29,495 nt of DNA from Flavobacteriales bacterium (GCA_016705955.1 JADJKO010000015.1:1-29495), one strand, 5' to 3'; positions 10,801 through 19,115 are shown, numbered from the stretch's first letter. Made by a program: numbers and translations. The notes: a model not told the origin generated them from the letters alone.

Positions 10801-11732
10801 GCGCATCACAGGGTTCCTTCCAACTCACCACTCCGGTGTTGCTGATCGGCTTCAACCGGATCGGTCCGCTGCGCCAGGTGTTCGAGGCCATCAAGCAAGC
10901 AAGACCACCGCGCTTGTACTTCGCAGCCGATGGCCCGCGCAATGCCGGTGAGCAGGCCGCGTGTGATGAGGTGCGCGCACTCGCCAAGGAAGTGGACTGG
11001 CCGTGTGAGTTGCACACGCGCTTCAACGAGAAGAACATGGGCTTGCGAAAGGGAGTGAGCTCCGCGATCGCCTGGTTCTTCGCGCACGAGGAGGAGGGGA
11101 TCGTGCTGGAGGACGACACGTTGCCCGTGCAAAGCTTCTTCCACTTCTGCCAAAAAATGCTGGCGCACTACCGCACCGATCAACGCGTGTGGGTGGTGAT
11201 GGGCAACAACCTCATGATCGATGGCGATCAGGAGACCGATGGCGACTACTACTTCAGCGCGCACGGCTACGGCGCGCCGTGGGGCTGGGCCAGTTGGCGC
11301 CGGGTGTGGAACCATTACGATGTGGACATGGGCCTCTGGCCTTCACTCAAGAACAGTTCGCGGCTGAAGGATTTCTTCCTGAATGACCGTGAAGCGCACG
11401 ATGTACACCTCATGTTCGATCGCGTCCACGCCGGGATCATGAACTCGTGGAGCTACCAGTTGGACATCACGCGGATCGCGAACCATGCGCTGAACATCAT
11501 TCCGCACACGAACCTCGTGGACAACATCGGTTTCGGGGAAGGCGGCACGAACACCATGGACCTGAACGATCCCCGGAACAAACCGACCGCAGCGGAGTGC
11601 GCCTTCCCGGTTCAACATCCGCGGTTGATCATGCCGGACGAGGCCCGCGACGCGGAATACTTCAAGCGCTACATCGGCTCCACATCGATGGAGCGCCTCA
11701 AGATGAAAGTGAAAGCACTCCTGCGCAAGTAG
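10797..11732 (+). CDS. HlpA-like family 2 glycosyltransferase
   Basis: This intact protein of 311 residues matches the Bacteroidota group often labelled hemolytic protein HlpA-like, which has a GT-A nucleotide-sugar fold. Visible features are TPVLLIGFNRIGPLRQVFEA (about 12-31), RLYFAADGPRN (39-49), the metal-binding EDD at 105-107 within GIVLEDDTLP, and WGWASWRRVWNHYD around residues 161-175. No membrane helix is seen, so a cytoplasmic transferase adding one sugar to the lipid-linked unit is likely. The donor and acceptor cannot be told. It overlaps the upstream gene by ATGA and lies 45 bases before the polymerase gene. The 'hemolytic' name is historical and should not be taken as a function. 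Confidence 0.8.
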   Translation: MSASQGSFQLTTPVLLIGFNRIGPLRQVFEAIKQARPPRLYFAADGPRNAGEQAACDEVRALAKEVDWPCELHTRFNEKNMGLRKGVSSAIAWFFAHEEEGIVLEDDTLPVQSFFHFCQKMLAHYRTDQRVWVVMGNNLMIDGDQETDGDYYFSAHGYGAPWGWASWRRVWNHYDVDMGLWPSLKNSSRLKDFFLNDREAHDVHLMFDRVHAGIMNSWSYQLDITRIANHALNIIPHTNLVDNIGFGEGGTNTMDLNDPRNKPTAAECAFPVQHPRLIMPDEARDAEYFKRYIGSTSMERLKMKVKALLRK

Positions 11733-11777
11733 GGGTTGGAACGCACGGGATCGAATGCCCACTAGAACCGGAACGAC

Positions 11778-13038
11778 GTGATCCGCAAGAGCCAACTGGT
11801 GAATGCCCTCTTCCTTGTAGGGTTCCCGCTGTTCGGCTATTCCAGTTATTACGGGGCCACCAACGGGTTGTCCAAAGGCTTCATCATGGCCGCCGCACCG
11901 TTCGTGGCCATCATCCTCTTCCACTTCATAGACACCCTGTACCGGAGGAGCTTCGAGCGCAGGCTCACCCCGGTCTGGTGGTTGTGCATGGCGTACATGG
12001 CCACCTTGGTGTGGTCCATGTTCGTGGGTTTGCGCCACGGCATCCCCGGCGTGCAAATGGGCAACGTGCTCCTTTCCTCGTTGATCTTCCTCGCCCCCTT
12101 CAACGCGGCCGTGATCGTGATCATGCACAACCGCGATGAGCCGGACTTCAGTTTCGGTCGCCTGCTCTTCATGGGGCTCGGCCTCTTGTTGCTCATCAAC
12201 GTGCTGGGCTACTTCGCCGGGGTCACCGCGCTGGGGACCGGGGATGAGCGCGCCATCTTCCCTTACATCCGCGGGCGGTACACGGGGGTACACGTGCTGG
12301 CCGTCTTCTGCCTCATGCTCATGTTCCAACTCACCAAGCCCGGTCGCCGGCCGGTCTATTTCCTGTTGATCCTGATCGCGTACCTGATGTGCGTGTACTT
12401 CATGATCCAGATCAACAGCCGCTTGTCCTTCATGGTCTTCGTGGTGCTCACCGTGCTGTTCATGACCCGCGCCATCAAGGTGGTGCGCGGCCTCTACACC
12501 ATCTCGCTCTTCACCATTCCGTTGTTGCTCAGCTTCTCCCTGCTCGTGTACAAGGTGCTCACCACGCCGGTCTTCGGGGCCATTCTGCAGCGCGTCTCCG
12601 GAGGACGTGACCACCTTCAACGGCCGCAGCTACATCTGGACGGCCATCGGCGATTGGGCGCTGCACGACCGCACCGGCCTGCTCTTCGGCAACGGATACA
12701 AGGGCCATTACTACCTGCACCTGCTCGATTTCGTGGCCGTGCTCTGGCAGGAACCCCACGCCTACAACCTGCATTCGCACAGCACCTTCACCGAAGTGCT
12801 GGTGGGGCAGGGGATCCTGGGCATCGCGCTCTTGTACTTCCTGCTCTGGAAGGGATTCAAGTACTACCGCGCCCGCTACCTGGAAGGCGGCTTGGACGCG
12901 CCGCTGTTCGCGGGCTTCGTGTACCTGCTCTTCATCTGGCAGTTGGACATCTTCTGCTACGGCACGGACATCGGCCACAGCATCCTGTTCTGCATGCTGG
13001 CGCCGTTGTGCTTGGCGCCGATGGGGAAGGCGCGGTGA
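11778..13038 (+). CDS. O-antigen polymerase/ligase (Wzy/WaaL-like), one frameshift
   Basis: This multi-spanning membrane protein is expected to polymerise or ligate lipid-linked units on the periplasmic side. It starts at a GTG (11778), VIRKSQLVNALFLVGFPLFG, and shows about ten hydrophobic helices. The large periplasmic loop lies across a frameshift near 12598; the second frame resumes with FNGRSYIWTAIGDWALHDRT. The Wzy_C-like block follows: NLHSHSTFTEVLVGQGILGI near 12768-12827, similar to the HNxxLxxLxxxGxxG pattern of the family. The corrected length is about 419 residues. It is the last gene of the export operon and is followed by a GC hairpin and a REP-like element. Polymerase versus ligase cannot be separated by sequence; the Wzx/Wzc context favours polymerase. 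Confidence 0.82.
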
Positions 13039-13052
13039 CCGCCTCACCCCGG

Positions 13053-13068
13053 CCCTCTCCGAAGAGGG
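13053..13068 (+). terminator. GC hairpin after the EPS operon
   Basis: CCCTCT (13053-13058), loop CCGA, AGAGGG (13063-13068), 15 bases after the polymerase stop. No T-run follows, so it may be part of a dispersed hairpin repeat (a related CCCTCCCC hairpin lies at 14418) or may work as a weak terminator or transcript-end protector. Confidence 0.4.
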
Positions 13069-13118
13069 GGGAATGCGCCACGCACGAAGAGCCTAGCGAT
13101 CGCGAAGGCGGGGCTGAC

Positions 13119-13146
13119 GAGGTTGCTTCGCTGCGCTCGCAATGAC
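13119..13146 (+). repeat. REP-like element, copy 1
   Basis: A 28-base unit that reads GAGGTTGCTTCGCTGCGCTC then GCAATGAC. On the other strand it starts GTCATTGCGAGCGCAGCGAA. A near-identical copy sits at 16201-16228 (two mismatches) and a shorter one near 16157-16175. Elements with GTCATTGCGAG...GAAGC...CAATC are a common dispersed intergenic repeat in several bacterial phyla. Confidence 0.6.
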
Positions 13147-13216
13147 TGCCGGAAGCAATAATGCGGGGGCAATTGGAGTTAGGTGAAGTAATCACAAACC
13201 AACACCCCCCCATATC

Positions 13217-13936
13217 ATGGCTTCCAACACAGAAACGGGTCATGCAGTGAACATCAGCAACTTCAAGTTGCTCATTGACCAATGCGATGCGTTCGGGGCG
13301 CCGTACAACCCGAGCAACGCGAGCCTGACCATTGTGAACATGACGGCGCAATGGACGACCGCTGATGGGGCGCACCAAGCCCTGACGGCGGCAGTGCAAG
13401 CGGCGAAAGCACCGATCAACGATCGGCAGATCCTATTTGAGCCTACTGAGAAACTGGTGACGCGGACGCTGAACTACTTCAACAGCACGACGGCGAGCGA
13501 CCAGATCAAGGCGGACGCGAAGGGACTTGCTGACCGCTACCGGGGACATGGAGTTGGCGTAGCCAAGCTCCCTGACGGAACGCCGGATCCTGCGGATGTG
13601 AGTACGAGCCACCAGAGTTTCGTGCAGAAGGCGGATACCTTCAAGCAACTGGTGGATCTTTACGGGGGCGATGCTGCTTACGCACCGAACGAAGCCGACC
13701 TGAAGCTGGTGGCGCTTACGGCACTTGCCACGGCAATGAAGTCGGCGAACGACCATATCGGGACGATCATCGGGCCGGTGAATACGTTGCGGGTGACGCG
13801 GAACAAAACGTTGTACGACAAGGACACGGGCATGGTGGATGTGGCCCTGGACTGCAAGAACTATGTGAAGGGGGTGTATGGTGCCACGGCGCCGGAGACC
13901 AAGTTGGTGACGGGGATACCGTTCAGTAGGCATTAG
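13217..13936 (+). CDS. Hypothetical protein with internal duplication
   Basis: An intact frame of 239 residues starting MASNTETGHAVNISNF. I do not recognise a named domain, though proteins of this general look occur in Bacteroidota. It seems built of two related halves about 125 residues apart: F16-KLLID with Y30-NPSNASLTIVNMTA, and F142-KQLVD with Y155-APNEADLKLVALTA. Each half then continues as a helical segment with spaced leucines and alanines. There is no signal peptide, membrane segment or cysteine cluster, so it may be cytoplasmic. A poly-C run precedes the start and no clear promoter is seen. Its last codons fall within the start of a 7-bp tandem repeat. It is monocistronic between a REP-like element and the repeat array. 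Confidence 0.7.
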   Translation: MASNTETGHAVNISNFKLLIDQCDAFGAPYNPSNASLTIVNMTAQWTTADGAHQALTAAVQAAKAPINDRQILFEPTEKLVTRTLNYFNSTTASDQIKADAKGLADRYRGHGVGVAKLPDGTPDPADVSTSHQSFVQKADTFKQLVDLYGGDAAYAPNEADLKLVALTALATAMKSANDHIGTIIGPVNTLRVTRNKTLYDKDTGMVDVALDCKNYVKGVYGATAPETKLVTGIPFSRH

Positions 13937-14036
13937 GTAGTGGGCAGTAGGCAGTCGGCGGTAGGCAGTAGGCAGTCGGCGGTAGGCAGTCGGCAGTCGG
14001 CGGTAGGCAATAGGCAATAGGCAGTAGGCAGTTGGC
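13925..14036. repeat. 7-bp tandem repeat array (GGCAGTA/GGCAGTC variants)
   Basis: About 15 units of a 7-base motif alternating TAGGCAG, TCGGCAG, TCGGCGG and TAGGCAA. The array starts in the last codons of the upstream gene, including its stop. Such arrays are frequent in Bacteroidota intergenic DNA; on the minus strand they read as YRRLPTA repeats, which is a translation artefact. Confidence 0.85.
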
Positions 14037-14063
14037 TCGGAGGTGAGCCGAACGACGTAAGGG

Positions 14064-14093
14064 AAAGCCGGTCTGTGAAAGCAGGTCGGCTTT
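14064..14093 (+). terminator. Rho-independent-like terminator
   Basis: AAAGCCG (14064-14070) and CGGCTTT (14087-14093) form a 7-bp stem with a 16-base loop, with further T-rich sequence (CTGGCTTT) after it. It lies 128 bases after the stop of the 239-residue hypothetical gene, with the 7-bp array in between, so the array would be transcribed. The A-run/T-run symmetry would allow action in both directions. Confidence 0.55.
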
Positions 14094-14146
14094 CTGGCTT
14101 TAGGCTCTTGGGTATTGAGGCAGGTGGTGGGCCTTTTGGTCTTGCA

Positions 14147-14398
14147 GGATGGGAAAGTGATCGGGCGGGATGCGAAAGTGATGGGGCAGGATGCGAGAGT
14201 GATCGGACGGGATGCGAGAATGATCAGGCAGGATGCGAGAGTGATCGGGCAGGATGCGAAAGTGATCGGGCGGGATGCGAATCCGGAGCAACAGGATGTG
14301 AATCTGGACCAACGGGATGACTGTCTGGCAGATAGGGATGCGAATCTGGAGGAACAGGATGGCTATCTGGAGGGACAGGATGCCTGTCTGGCAGATAA
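14147..14398. repeat. Twelve-unit 21-bp tandem repeat
   Basis: GGATG recurs at 14147, 14168, 14189, 14210, 14231, 14252, 14273, 14294, 14315, 14336, 14357 and 14378: twelve units, each exactly 21 bases, with no length variation. The first seven share a core like GGGCAGGATGCGAGAGTGAT; the last five drift to forms with GAATCTGGA or CTGTCTGGCA. Since 21 is a multiple of 3, several frames stay open. One plus frame encodes heptads of the type GQDARVI/GRDAKVI from a TTG at 14115, another GCESDRA, and the minus strand RILPDHS. No start with a convincing upstream region is visible, so coding is unproven. Confidence 0.9.
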
Positions 14399-14417
14399 TG
14401 GGGGTGGCCCCACCCTG

Positions 14418-14436
14418 CCCTCCCCGGAGGGGAGGG
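14418..14436. repeat. GC-rich hairpin repeat
   Basis: CCCTCCCC (14418-14425), GGA, GGGGAGGG (14429-14436): a perfect 8-bp stem. It is followed by a smaller inverted repeat CGCTC-c-GAGCG near 14443-14453. The whole unit resembles dispersed hairpin repeats between bacterial genes and echoes the hairpin at 13053. Confidence 0.6.
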
Positions 14437-14506
14437 TCAGAGCGCTCCGAGCGGAGGTTGTGCGATGGGGTGGTGGGTTTGGTGGACGGGGCGGACGGGG
14501 CTGGAT

Positions 14507-14541
14507 GGCCACGTGTTGCAAACTCGCGGGAGCGGGGGAGG
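14507..14541. repeat. 35-bp direct repeat, copy 1
   Basis: Begins GGCCACGTGTTGCAAACTCG and ends GCGGGAGCGGGGGAGG. Copy 2 is 140 bases downstream with three mismatches. The inner CGAGTT/AACTCG-type bases (clearer in copy 2) can form a small hairpin. Confidence 0.75.
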
Positions 14542-14646
14542 GTATCTTGCCCCAGAAGTGCTTCATTCGATTCCGGAAGATCCGGCCGCAAGGTGGATCG
14601 ACGTACGGGCGATATGAGGCACTTCGCTTTTGGGGGGTGAATGGTA

Positions 14647-14681
14647 GGCCACGAGTTACAAACTCGCGGGAGCGAGGGAGG
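14647..14681. repeat. 35-bp direct repeat, copy 2
   Basis: Begins GGCCACGAGTTACAAACTCG and ends GCGGGAGCGAGGGAGG, differing from copy 1 at three positions. CGAGTT-aca-AACTCG is a near-perfect inverted repeat inside it. It ends 44 bases before the stop of the minus-strand RES gene. The 100 bases between the two copies hold nothing recognisable. Confidence 0.75.
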
Positions 14682-14725
14682 ACTTTGCTGGGTCCACGTG
14701 GTGAGACCTTGTAAAGGCGGAGAAA

Positions 14726-15691
14726 TCACCTTCGCGCCTTTGCGTCGTAGTATCCCATAATGTCCTTCAATAGTTCTTGCGAAAGTGCATTGCTTTCTTC
14801 GACACTGATCGGTCGCACGGTCAATTGACGTTCGAAGTCAGTGAATTCACGCAGCCACTTGATCTCAAAGCTCTTGCCTTGGGGAATGTGATCCTTTATG
14901 GCGCACTCCCACACGTAGGTTAGTTCGAGGTTAGTCAAGCAATTAGGATGGAAAGCGAAGTTCGCTCTCAGGTGATCCGCTTGGGCACTCGGATACAGGA
15001 AAGCGTCCGGACCATTCGCATGATCAACATAGAGATGCGAATGACCAATGAAACTCGAGATCGACTTGTACTTGTCGTCGTTGAATAATCGACTCAGGTA
15101 TTCGAGCGTTGCCAGCACACCCGCAATATCACTTTCGTGGTAGTACTCGCGTAACCAACTTGAAACATTTGCGTGCATTGAAGCTACCACGCCGTGGAGA
15201 TCACTTGACTCAGGTACGTCATGGTAAACAAACGGAACCACCTTCAACTCACACCCAGCTCGCACTTTCCATTCGCTTAGGTAACCAATCTGCATCCCAA
15301 CCGGATCGGGTTGTACAAAGAGCACCTCTTGAAAGCACGTTGCAGGATTCACCGATGTGTACATCACAGGGTGACCTTTAATGCTACAGCGGTCAAAAGG
15401 GGCAGAATGAATTGGTGGAGGACCAAAGCCTTGTCGGTTGAATTCCGTGAATGGCTGTTCTGGAAAACGGAGTCGATAGAATCGTTGCTCGCCAAATGGA
15501 ATTGGTTGCGTTATGACTAACAGAAAAGCTCGTTCCAAAATTCCCAGTTCTTGGCGCATGGACCGCAAGAACTCCTCAGGCATGTCGGTCTGTCGGCAAT
15601 GCTTGAATTCGCCGGCATCGAGGTAACGTCCTATCGCGTTCTTTATCTCAGGAAGTGATGGAAGTGGCGGTATGAACCGGTTGTCTCTCAT
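14726..15691 (-). CDS. RES-domain protein, possible NAD+-degrading toxin-like enzyme
   Basis: An intact frame of 321 residues. The N-terminal 65 residues are helical with no named domain. Then a RES-like core appears: FYRLRF (R73, R75), GPPP (90-93), APFDR, GHPVMYTSVNPATCFQEV with Y111, S113 and E122. RES proteins such as ParT/MbcT act on NAD+ (phosphorolysis) or ADP-ribosylate targets, and use conserved Arg, Tyr, Ser and Glu residues of this kind. The C-terminal 190 residues carry no motif I can name. It is longer than stand-alone RES toxins (about 150-230 residues) and no Xre-type antitoxin gene lies beside it. The neighbouring repeats and small ORF mark it as accessory DNA. The start at 15691 is the first ATG of the frame; no promoter box is evident. 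Confidence 0.6.
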   Translation of the reverse strand: MRDNRFIPPLPSLPEIKNAIGRYLDAGEFKHCRQTDMPEEFLRSMRQELGILERAFLLVITQPIPFGEQRFYRLRFPEQPFTEFNRQGFGPPPIHSAPFDRCSIKGHPVMYTSVNPATCFQEVLFVQPDPVGMQIGYLSEWKVRAGCELKVVPFVYHDVPESSDLHGVVASMHANVSSWLREYYHESDIAGVLATLEYLSRLFNDDKYKSISSFIGHSHLYVDHANGPDAFLYPSAQADHLRANFAFHPNCLTNLELTYVWECAIKDHIPQGKSFEIKWLREFTDFERQLTVRPISVEESNALSQELLKDIMGYYDAKARR

Positions 15692-15917
15692 TGATTCAAA
15701 AAGTCAGTCTGCCCTTCGCCATGTTGGACTCCTCGTTCCCCGGGCCATACAGATCGAACACCGGCGTCCAACTTGGGAACCGCCTGCGCGACGCGATCGG
15801 GGGGGTCTTGGCGAATTCTCCAAGGGTCGGCATTGGTTTGTGAAAGTATGCTGGTGCATTCGTTGCCTTTGGGCCGTGAGCAGGTACTTTTCAGCGGGCG
15901 ATCGAGGAACTCGTAGC
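15692..15917. other. Divergent intergenic region
   Basis: This lies between the RES gene (-) and a small ORF (+). It contains frames on both strands but none with a recognisable product. TACTTTTC near 15884-15891 is one mismatch from TAnnTTTG but lacks a well-placed -33 box. A C/G run near 15800 could hide an indel. Confidence 0.4.
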
Positions 15918-16199
15918 ATGGCCACACTTACACAAAACTCGCTGTCGCTTTCCATCATCCACCTTGAGCGGGATGAGCATACTATATATATGGGGCTTGG
16001 TCTGTTCTGCGATGGGATACCGCTGCTGACGCCGCTGCCTGCCTACGCGGACCCGAAGATTTCGGTGGGTTATGTGGAGGTGGAGGACCGGATAGAGGAA
16101 ACGGCGTTGATGACCCAATGCCTGCGGCCAGTGCTGACGGAAAAGCGGCCGCAATTCACTGCGCTCGCAATGACTGACAAACCCGGTGGCGGCGCGTAA
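15918..16199 (+). CDS. Small hypothetical protein ending in a REP-like repeat
   Basis: A 93-codon frame from the ATG at 15918 (MATLTQNSLSLSIIHLERDE), with LFCDGIPLLTPLPAYADPKI and VGYVEVEDRIEETAL. I do not recognise it. The frame opens further upstream, but those residues look non-coding. The last 15 or so codons (FTALAMTDKPGGGA) are translated from a partial REP-like repeat at about 16157-16175, so the natural C-terminus may have been replaced by repeat insertion, or the ORF may end earlier with an indel. It could be an accessory partner of the RES gene only by proximity; it shows no DNA-binding motif. Confidence 0.4.
   Translation: MATLTQNSLSLSIIHLERDEHTIYMGLGLFCDGIPLLTPLPAYADPKISVGYVEVEDRIEETALMTQCLRPVLTEKRPQFTALAMTDKPGGGA
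16157..16175 (+). repeat. REP-like element, partial copy
   Basis: TCACTGCGCTCGCAATGAC matches the right two thirds of the 28-base REP-like unit and lies 25 bases before a full copy. Confidence 0.55.
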
Positions 16200-16200
16200 C

Positions 16201-16228
16201 GAGATTGCTTCGCTTCGCTCGCAATGAC
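16201..16228 (+). repeat. REP-like element, copy 2
   Basis: Reads GAGATTGCTTCGCTTCGCTC then GCAATGAC. It differs from copy 1 (13119-13146) at two positions. It sits exactly between the converging small ORF and the beta-helix gene, abutting the stop codon of the latter. Confidence 0.65.
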
Positions 16229-18964
16229 TACAGCACGATCAACCGCTGCTGCGCCCGCCGATCACCCTCCGTGATCTGCACCACATACGCGCCCGGGCCC
16301 AGGTCGGCGGGAAGGCCGATCACACGGATCCCCGCGTCGATCCGTTCCTCCCACACCAGTTCGCCGTTCATGGTGAAACCACGCACCATGCGCTGCGCAC
16401 CGGCCCCGGGGAGCAGGTTCAGTTCGCTTCCACGGCTCACCGGGTTCGGGTAAAGGGAATTGCTCGATCCATCGGCCTGTGCTTCACTGGCCTCCACGCC
16501 CGTGGTCATGCAGGAGCCTTCGGGTTCCTTCACCAACACCACGGAGGTGTACGCGGGCAGGGTCACCGCCCCATTGTACAGGCCGCCGTGCAGATCGCTC
16601 CAGCAACCGTCCAGGGTGTACGACTGGGAAACCCCTTGGTCGTTGATCAGCAGTTGCTGCTTCTCGAAGGGGTCGAGGTCGATCACCGACACCCGGTCCA
16701 ACTGCACGTTGTCCAGGAAGTAGGTGCCCTCCGTATACGTGTTGGCGAAGGAGCAGGACCCTTGATCGCTGATCGTGCTCTGGAAGTAGAACGTGGCGTC
16801 GCGCCGCCCTGTATCGAAGGTCACATGGTTGCGGCCCTCCATTTCAAGACCGGCCAACTGGGTCTGCCCCTTGAAGCCCACTTCCACTTCGCCGAATAGG
16901 GTGCTCACGATGCTGAACTTCATGCGGTACCACTGTCCGTTCTGCACCGGGATCAGGGTGTTGTGCTTCAGGGTGAAGACGTTGCTGCTGGCGTTGTTGG
17001 AGAAATCCACCTTCAAACAACCGGCATCCAAATGGGTCTGGTCGTGCGTGAGCAACGCCTGTGTGGGCCAGCCGCCCCAGCCGTTCACGTTGGAAGCGAA
17101 GGTGCTATTGGGCACCGGGTTGGTGCCGAAGATCTCCGTCACGGCCTTGTCCTCCAGGTGCAACGGGCTGCGGGTGGAACCCAGGTCCTCGTTCCATTCG
17201 CTCTGCCAACGCTCCAGGGTGAAGGTGCGTTGCTCGGTGGTGTTGTGGTTGTGCAGGAAGATGCTCCGATCGTTGTAGGGCGCGTAGTACATGTTGTTCG
17301 AAAAGGTGCCGAAATCCACCCAGTTCGCACCGTACACATGCAGTTGTTGCATGCACAATTGGTCCTTGGTGACGGCGTACAGGATGTTGCCGCTGTACAC
17401 CGTGTTGAAGCTCGGCACATAGTAGGGCGCGGTGGCTCCGGGGCCGTTGTAGTTGCTGTAGTCGGAGAGGCTGAGCTGGATCAGGTTGTTGAACAGGATG
17501 TTGTCCTTGATCTGGTTGCCCGAACTCACCATGGTATGATCCACATGGATCCCGCTCACCGAGCAATTGGTCACCGTGTTGCGTTGCACCAGGGTGTTCT
17601 TGTTGCTGTAGTTCCCGAAGTAGATGCCGTGGCACATCGGGAAGGAGTTGTGGTATTCCGGCGCGCAGCTCTCACGTTCCCACCAGGTCCATCACGATGT
17701 TGTCGCGGATGATCATGCCATCGGCACTCTCCAGCGCGATGCCACCACCGTCGTTCAGGATGCGCATGGCGCGCTTGATCACGTTCTGCTCCACCAAGCT
17801 GTTCTGTTCCACCGTCATGCCGATGTACCCGATGTCGGTCAGGCGATTGCGTTGCACGATCATCCCCGTTCCGTTGCATCGGAAACCGATGTAGCCCCAA
17901 TCCTTTTCCCCAAGGCCCGGTTGCATCGCGATCTCCTCCAGGATGTTGTCGTTGAACTGCGTGTTGTTGTCGATCAGGTACACCCCCGTGCCGTACGTGC
18001 GCCGGATGGTGTTGTGGTGGAAGTTCTGCCCGTTGCCGGTGCTGTAAATGCCCTGCCACGTATCGGTGATCGTGCAGTTCATCGCTTCCAGATTGGTGCT
18101 TACCGCGAGACGCAGTGATGCTGCCGTGTTGTGGCGCATGGCGATCTCGGAGATCTTGATGTGCTGCCGCTGGTAGCTCACATAGATGGCGTTGTCCAGC
18201 ACCGCAGCTTCCACCAACAGGTTGTTCGGGTTCACATTCCCCGGACATTGCAGATAGAGGTATCCCGCCGCGCCATCATAGAACCATTCGTTGGGTGCAT
18301 CGAGCATGGACAATTTGTTCCGCAGGAAGTAACCCCAGCTCAGGGCGCCGAGGTTGTTGCCGGTGGACGTGTGCGTAAGGGTGCTTCCGTTCTGCGCCGT
18401 GACGAAGGCGGTATCGTAGCTCCATTGGGTGGTCCGGATCACGGCGGTTGCGCCGTTCCAAGTGCCTGTTGGTTGCGTGATCGCGGCATCCGTCAACGTG
18501 GTGGTGGTACCTTGATCAACCCGCAACCACCCCGTGTTGGGGTAACGCGCGATCTCCATCAGCTGGCCGTTCACATACACCTGCTTCACCGCTTGGGAAA
18601 CCGGCGCGCGCCAGATGTTACCCGACTGGACCGTCCAGTTCGCCACGGCGATGCTTCCACTGATCACCGGTTGATCACCGGATCCATAAGCGCCCACCTC
18701 GATCTTGTTCGCAGCGGTGCCACTGGAGGAGATCGTGAGCTTGCCCCGGAACAAACCCCCGCGTTGGAAGAGGACCTTATCACCCGGTTGAAGGGAGCCG
18801 GAGATCTGGTTCACGCGCCCGATGGTCTGCCATGCCGTGGCTTGGCTGGTGCCGTTGTTGGTGTCGTTGCCGCTGTTGGAAACGTAGTACGTGGCGGCCT
18901 GTGATGTGAGCGCGAGAGAGAGGATCGCGAAGGCCAGGACGGTACGAGTACAAGTGATGGTCAT
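16228..18964 (-). CDS. Secreted right-handed parallel beta-helix protein with T9SS sorting domain, one frameshift
   Basis: This is a large exported protein of about 912 residues. It starts at 18964 with a clear signal peptide (MTITCTRTVLAFAILSLALT, cleavage likely after SQA). The mature part opens ATYYVSNSGNDTNNGTSQAT, the usual entry into a pectate-lyase-like beta-helix, and continues through Asn-rich coils (for example NTIRRTYGTGVYLIDNNTQ, LVEQNVIKRAMRIL). A single break near 17640-17672 links to MCHGIYFGNYSNKNTLVQRN. A carbohydrate-binding-like beta-sandwich region follows (about 570-760), then the type A sorting domain: SNSLYPNPVSRGSELNL ... PGAYVVQITEGDRRAQQRLI. Substrate and catalysis are unknown; lyase, epimerase or structural roles on the neighbouring polysaccharide are possible. 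Confidence 0.88.
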
Positions 18965-19115
18965 GGGTCGGTGAACTTGGGACCTTCAACCCGGTATGTC
19001 CCGCTCCGGTTCACAATTCTCGACCGATGGGATCATGGGTTCGACGAATGGCATGGACCACCATGGACGAAGAGGCCGATCAAGCCAAGGAGCCGTTCGC
19101 ATCTTTGAGCGCGCT

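Noticed and set aside
11343..12620. 425-codon open frame on the minus strand
   Set aside because: It is antisense to the polymerase and GT2 genes. Its extreme His/Glu/Asp/Gln composition is what codon-biased GC-rich genes give in the opposite frame, and it has no motif.
13433..14017. Minus-strand ORF beginning with repeated YRRLPTA
   Set aside because: The repeats are a translation of the 7-bp tandem array and the rest is antisense to the intact 239-residue gene.
14147..14398. CRISPR array
   Set aside because: Units are contiguous 21-mers without unique spacers, there is no 25-37-bp repeat alternating with spacers, and no cas gene is in the window.
14100..14729. 209-codon minus-strand ORF across the 21-bp array
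   Set aside because: It stays open because the period is a multiple of three and because the flanking GC hairpins lack stops; composition is Pro/His/Arg-rich and it overlaps several non-coding repeats.
15672..15917. Upstream extension of the small ORF at 15918
   Set aside because: The extension has an Arg/Trp/Cys-rich composition with no motif and runs antisense to the presumed RES upstream region; the ATG at 15918 gives the more natural protein.
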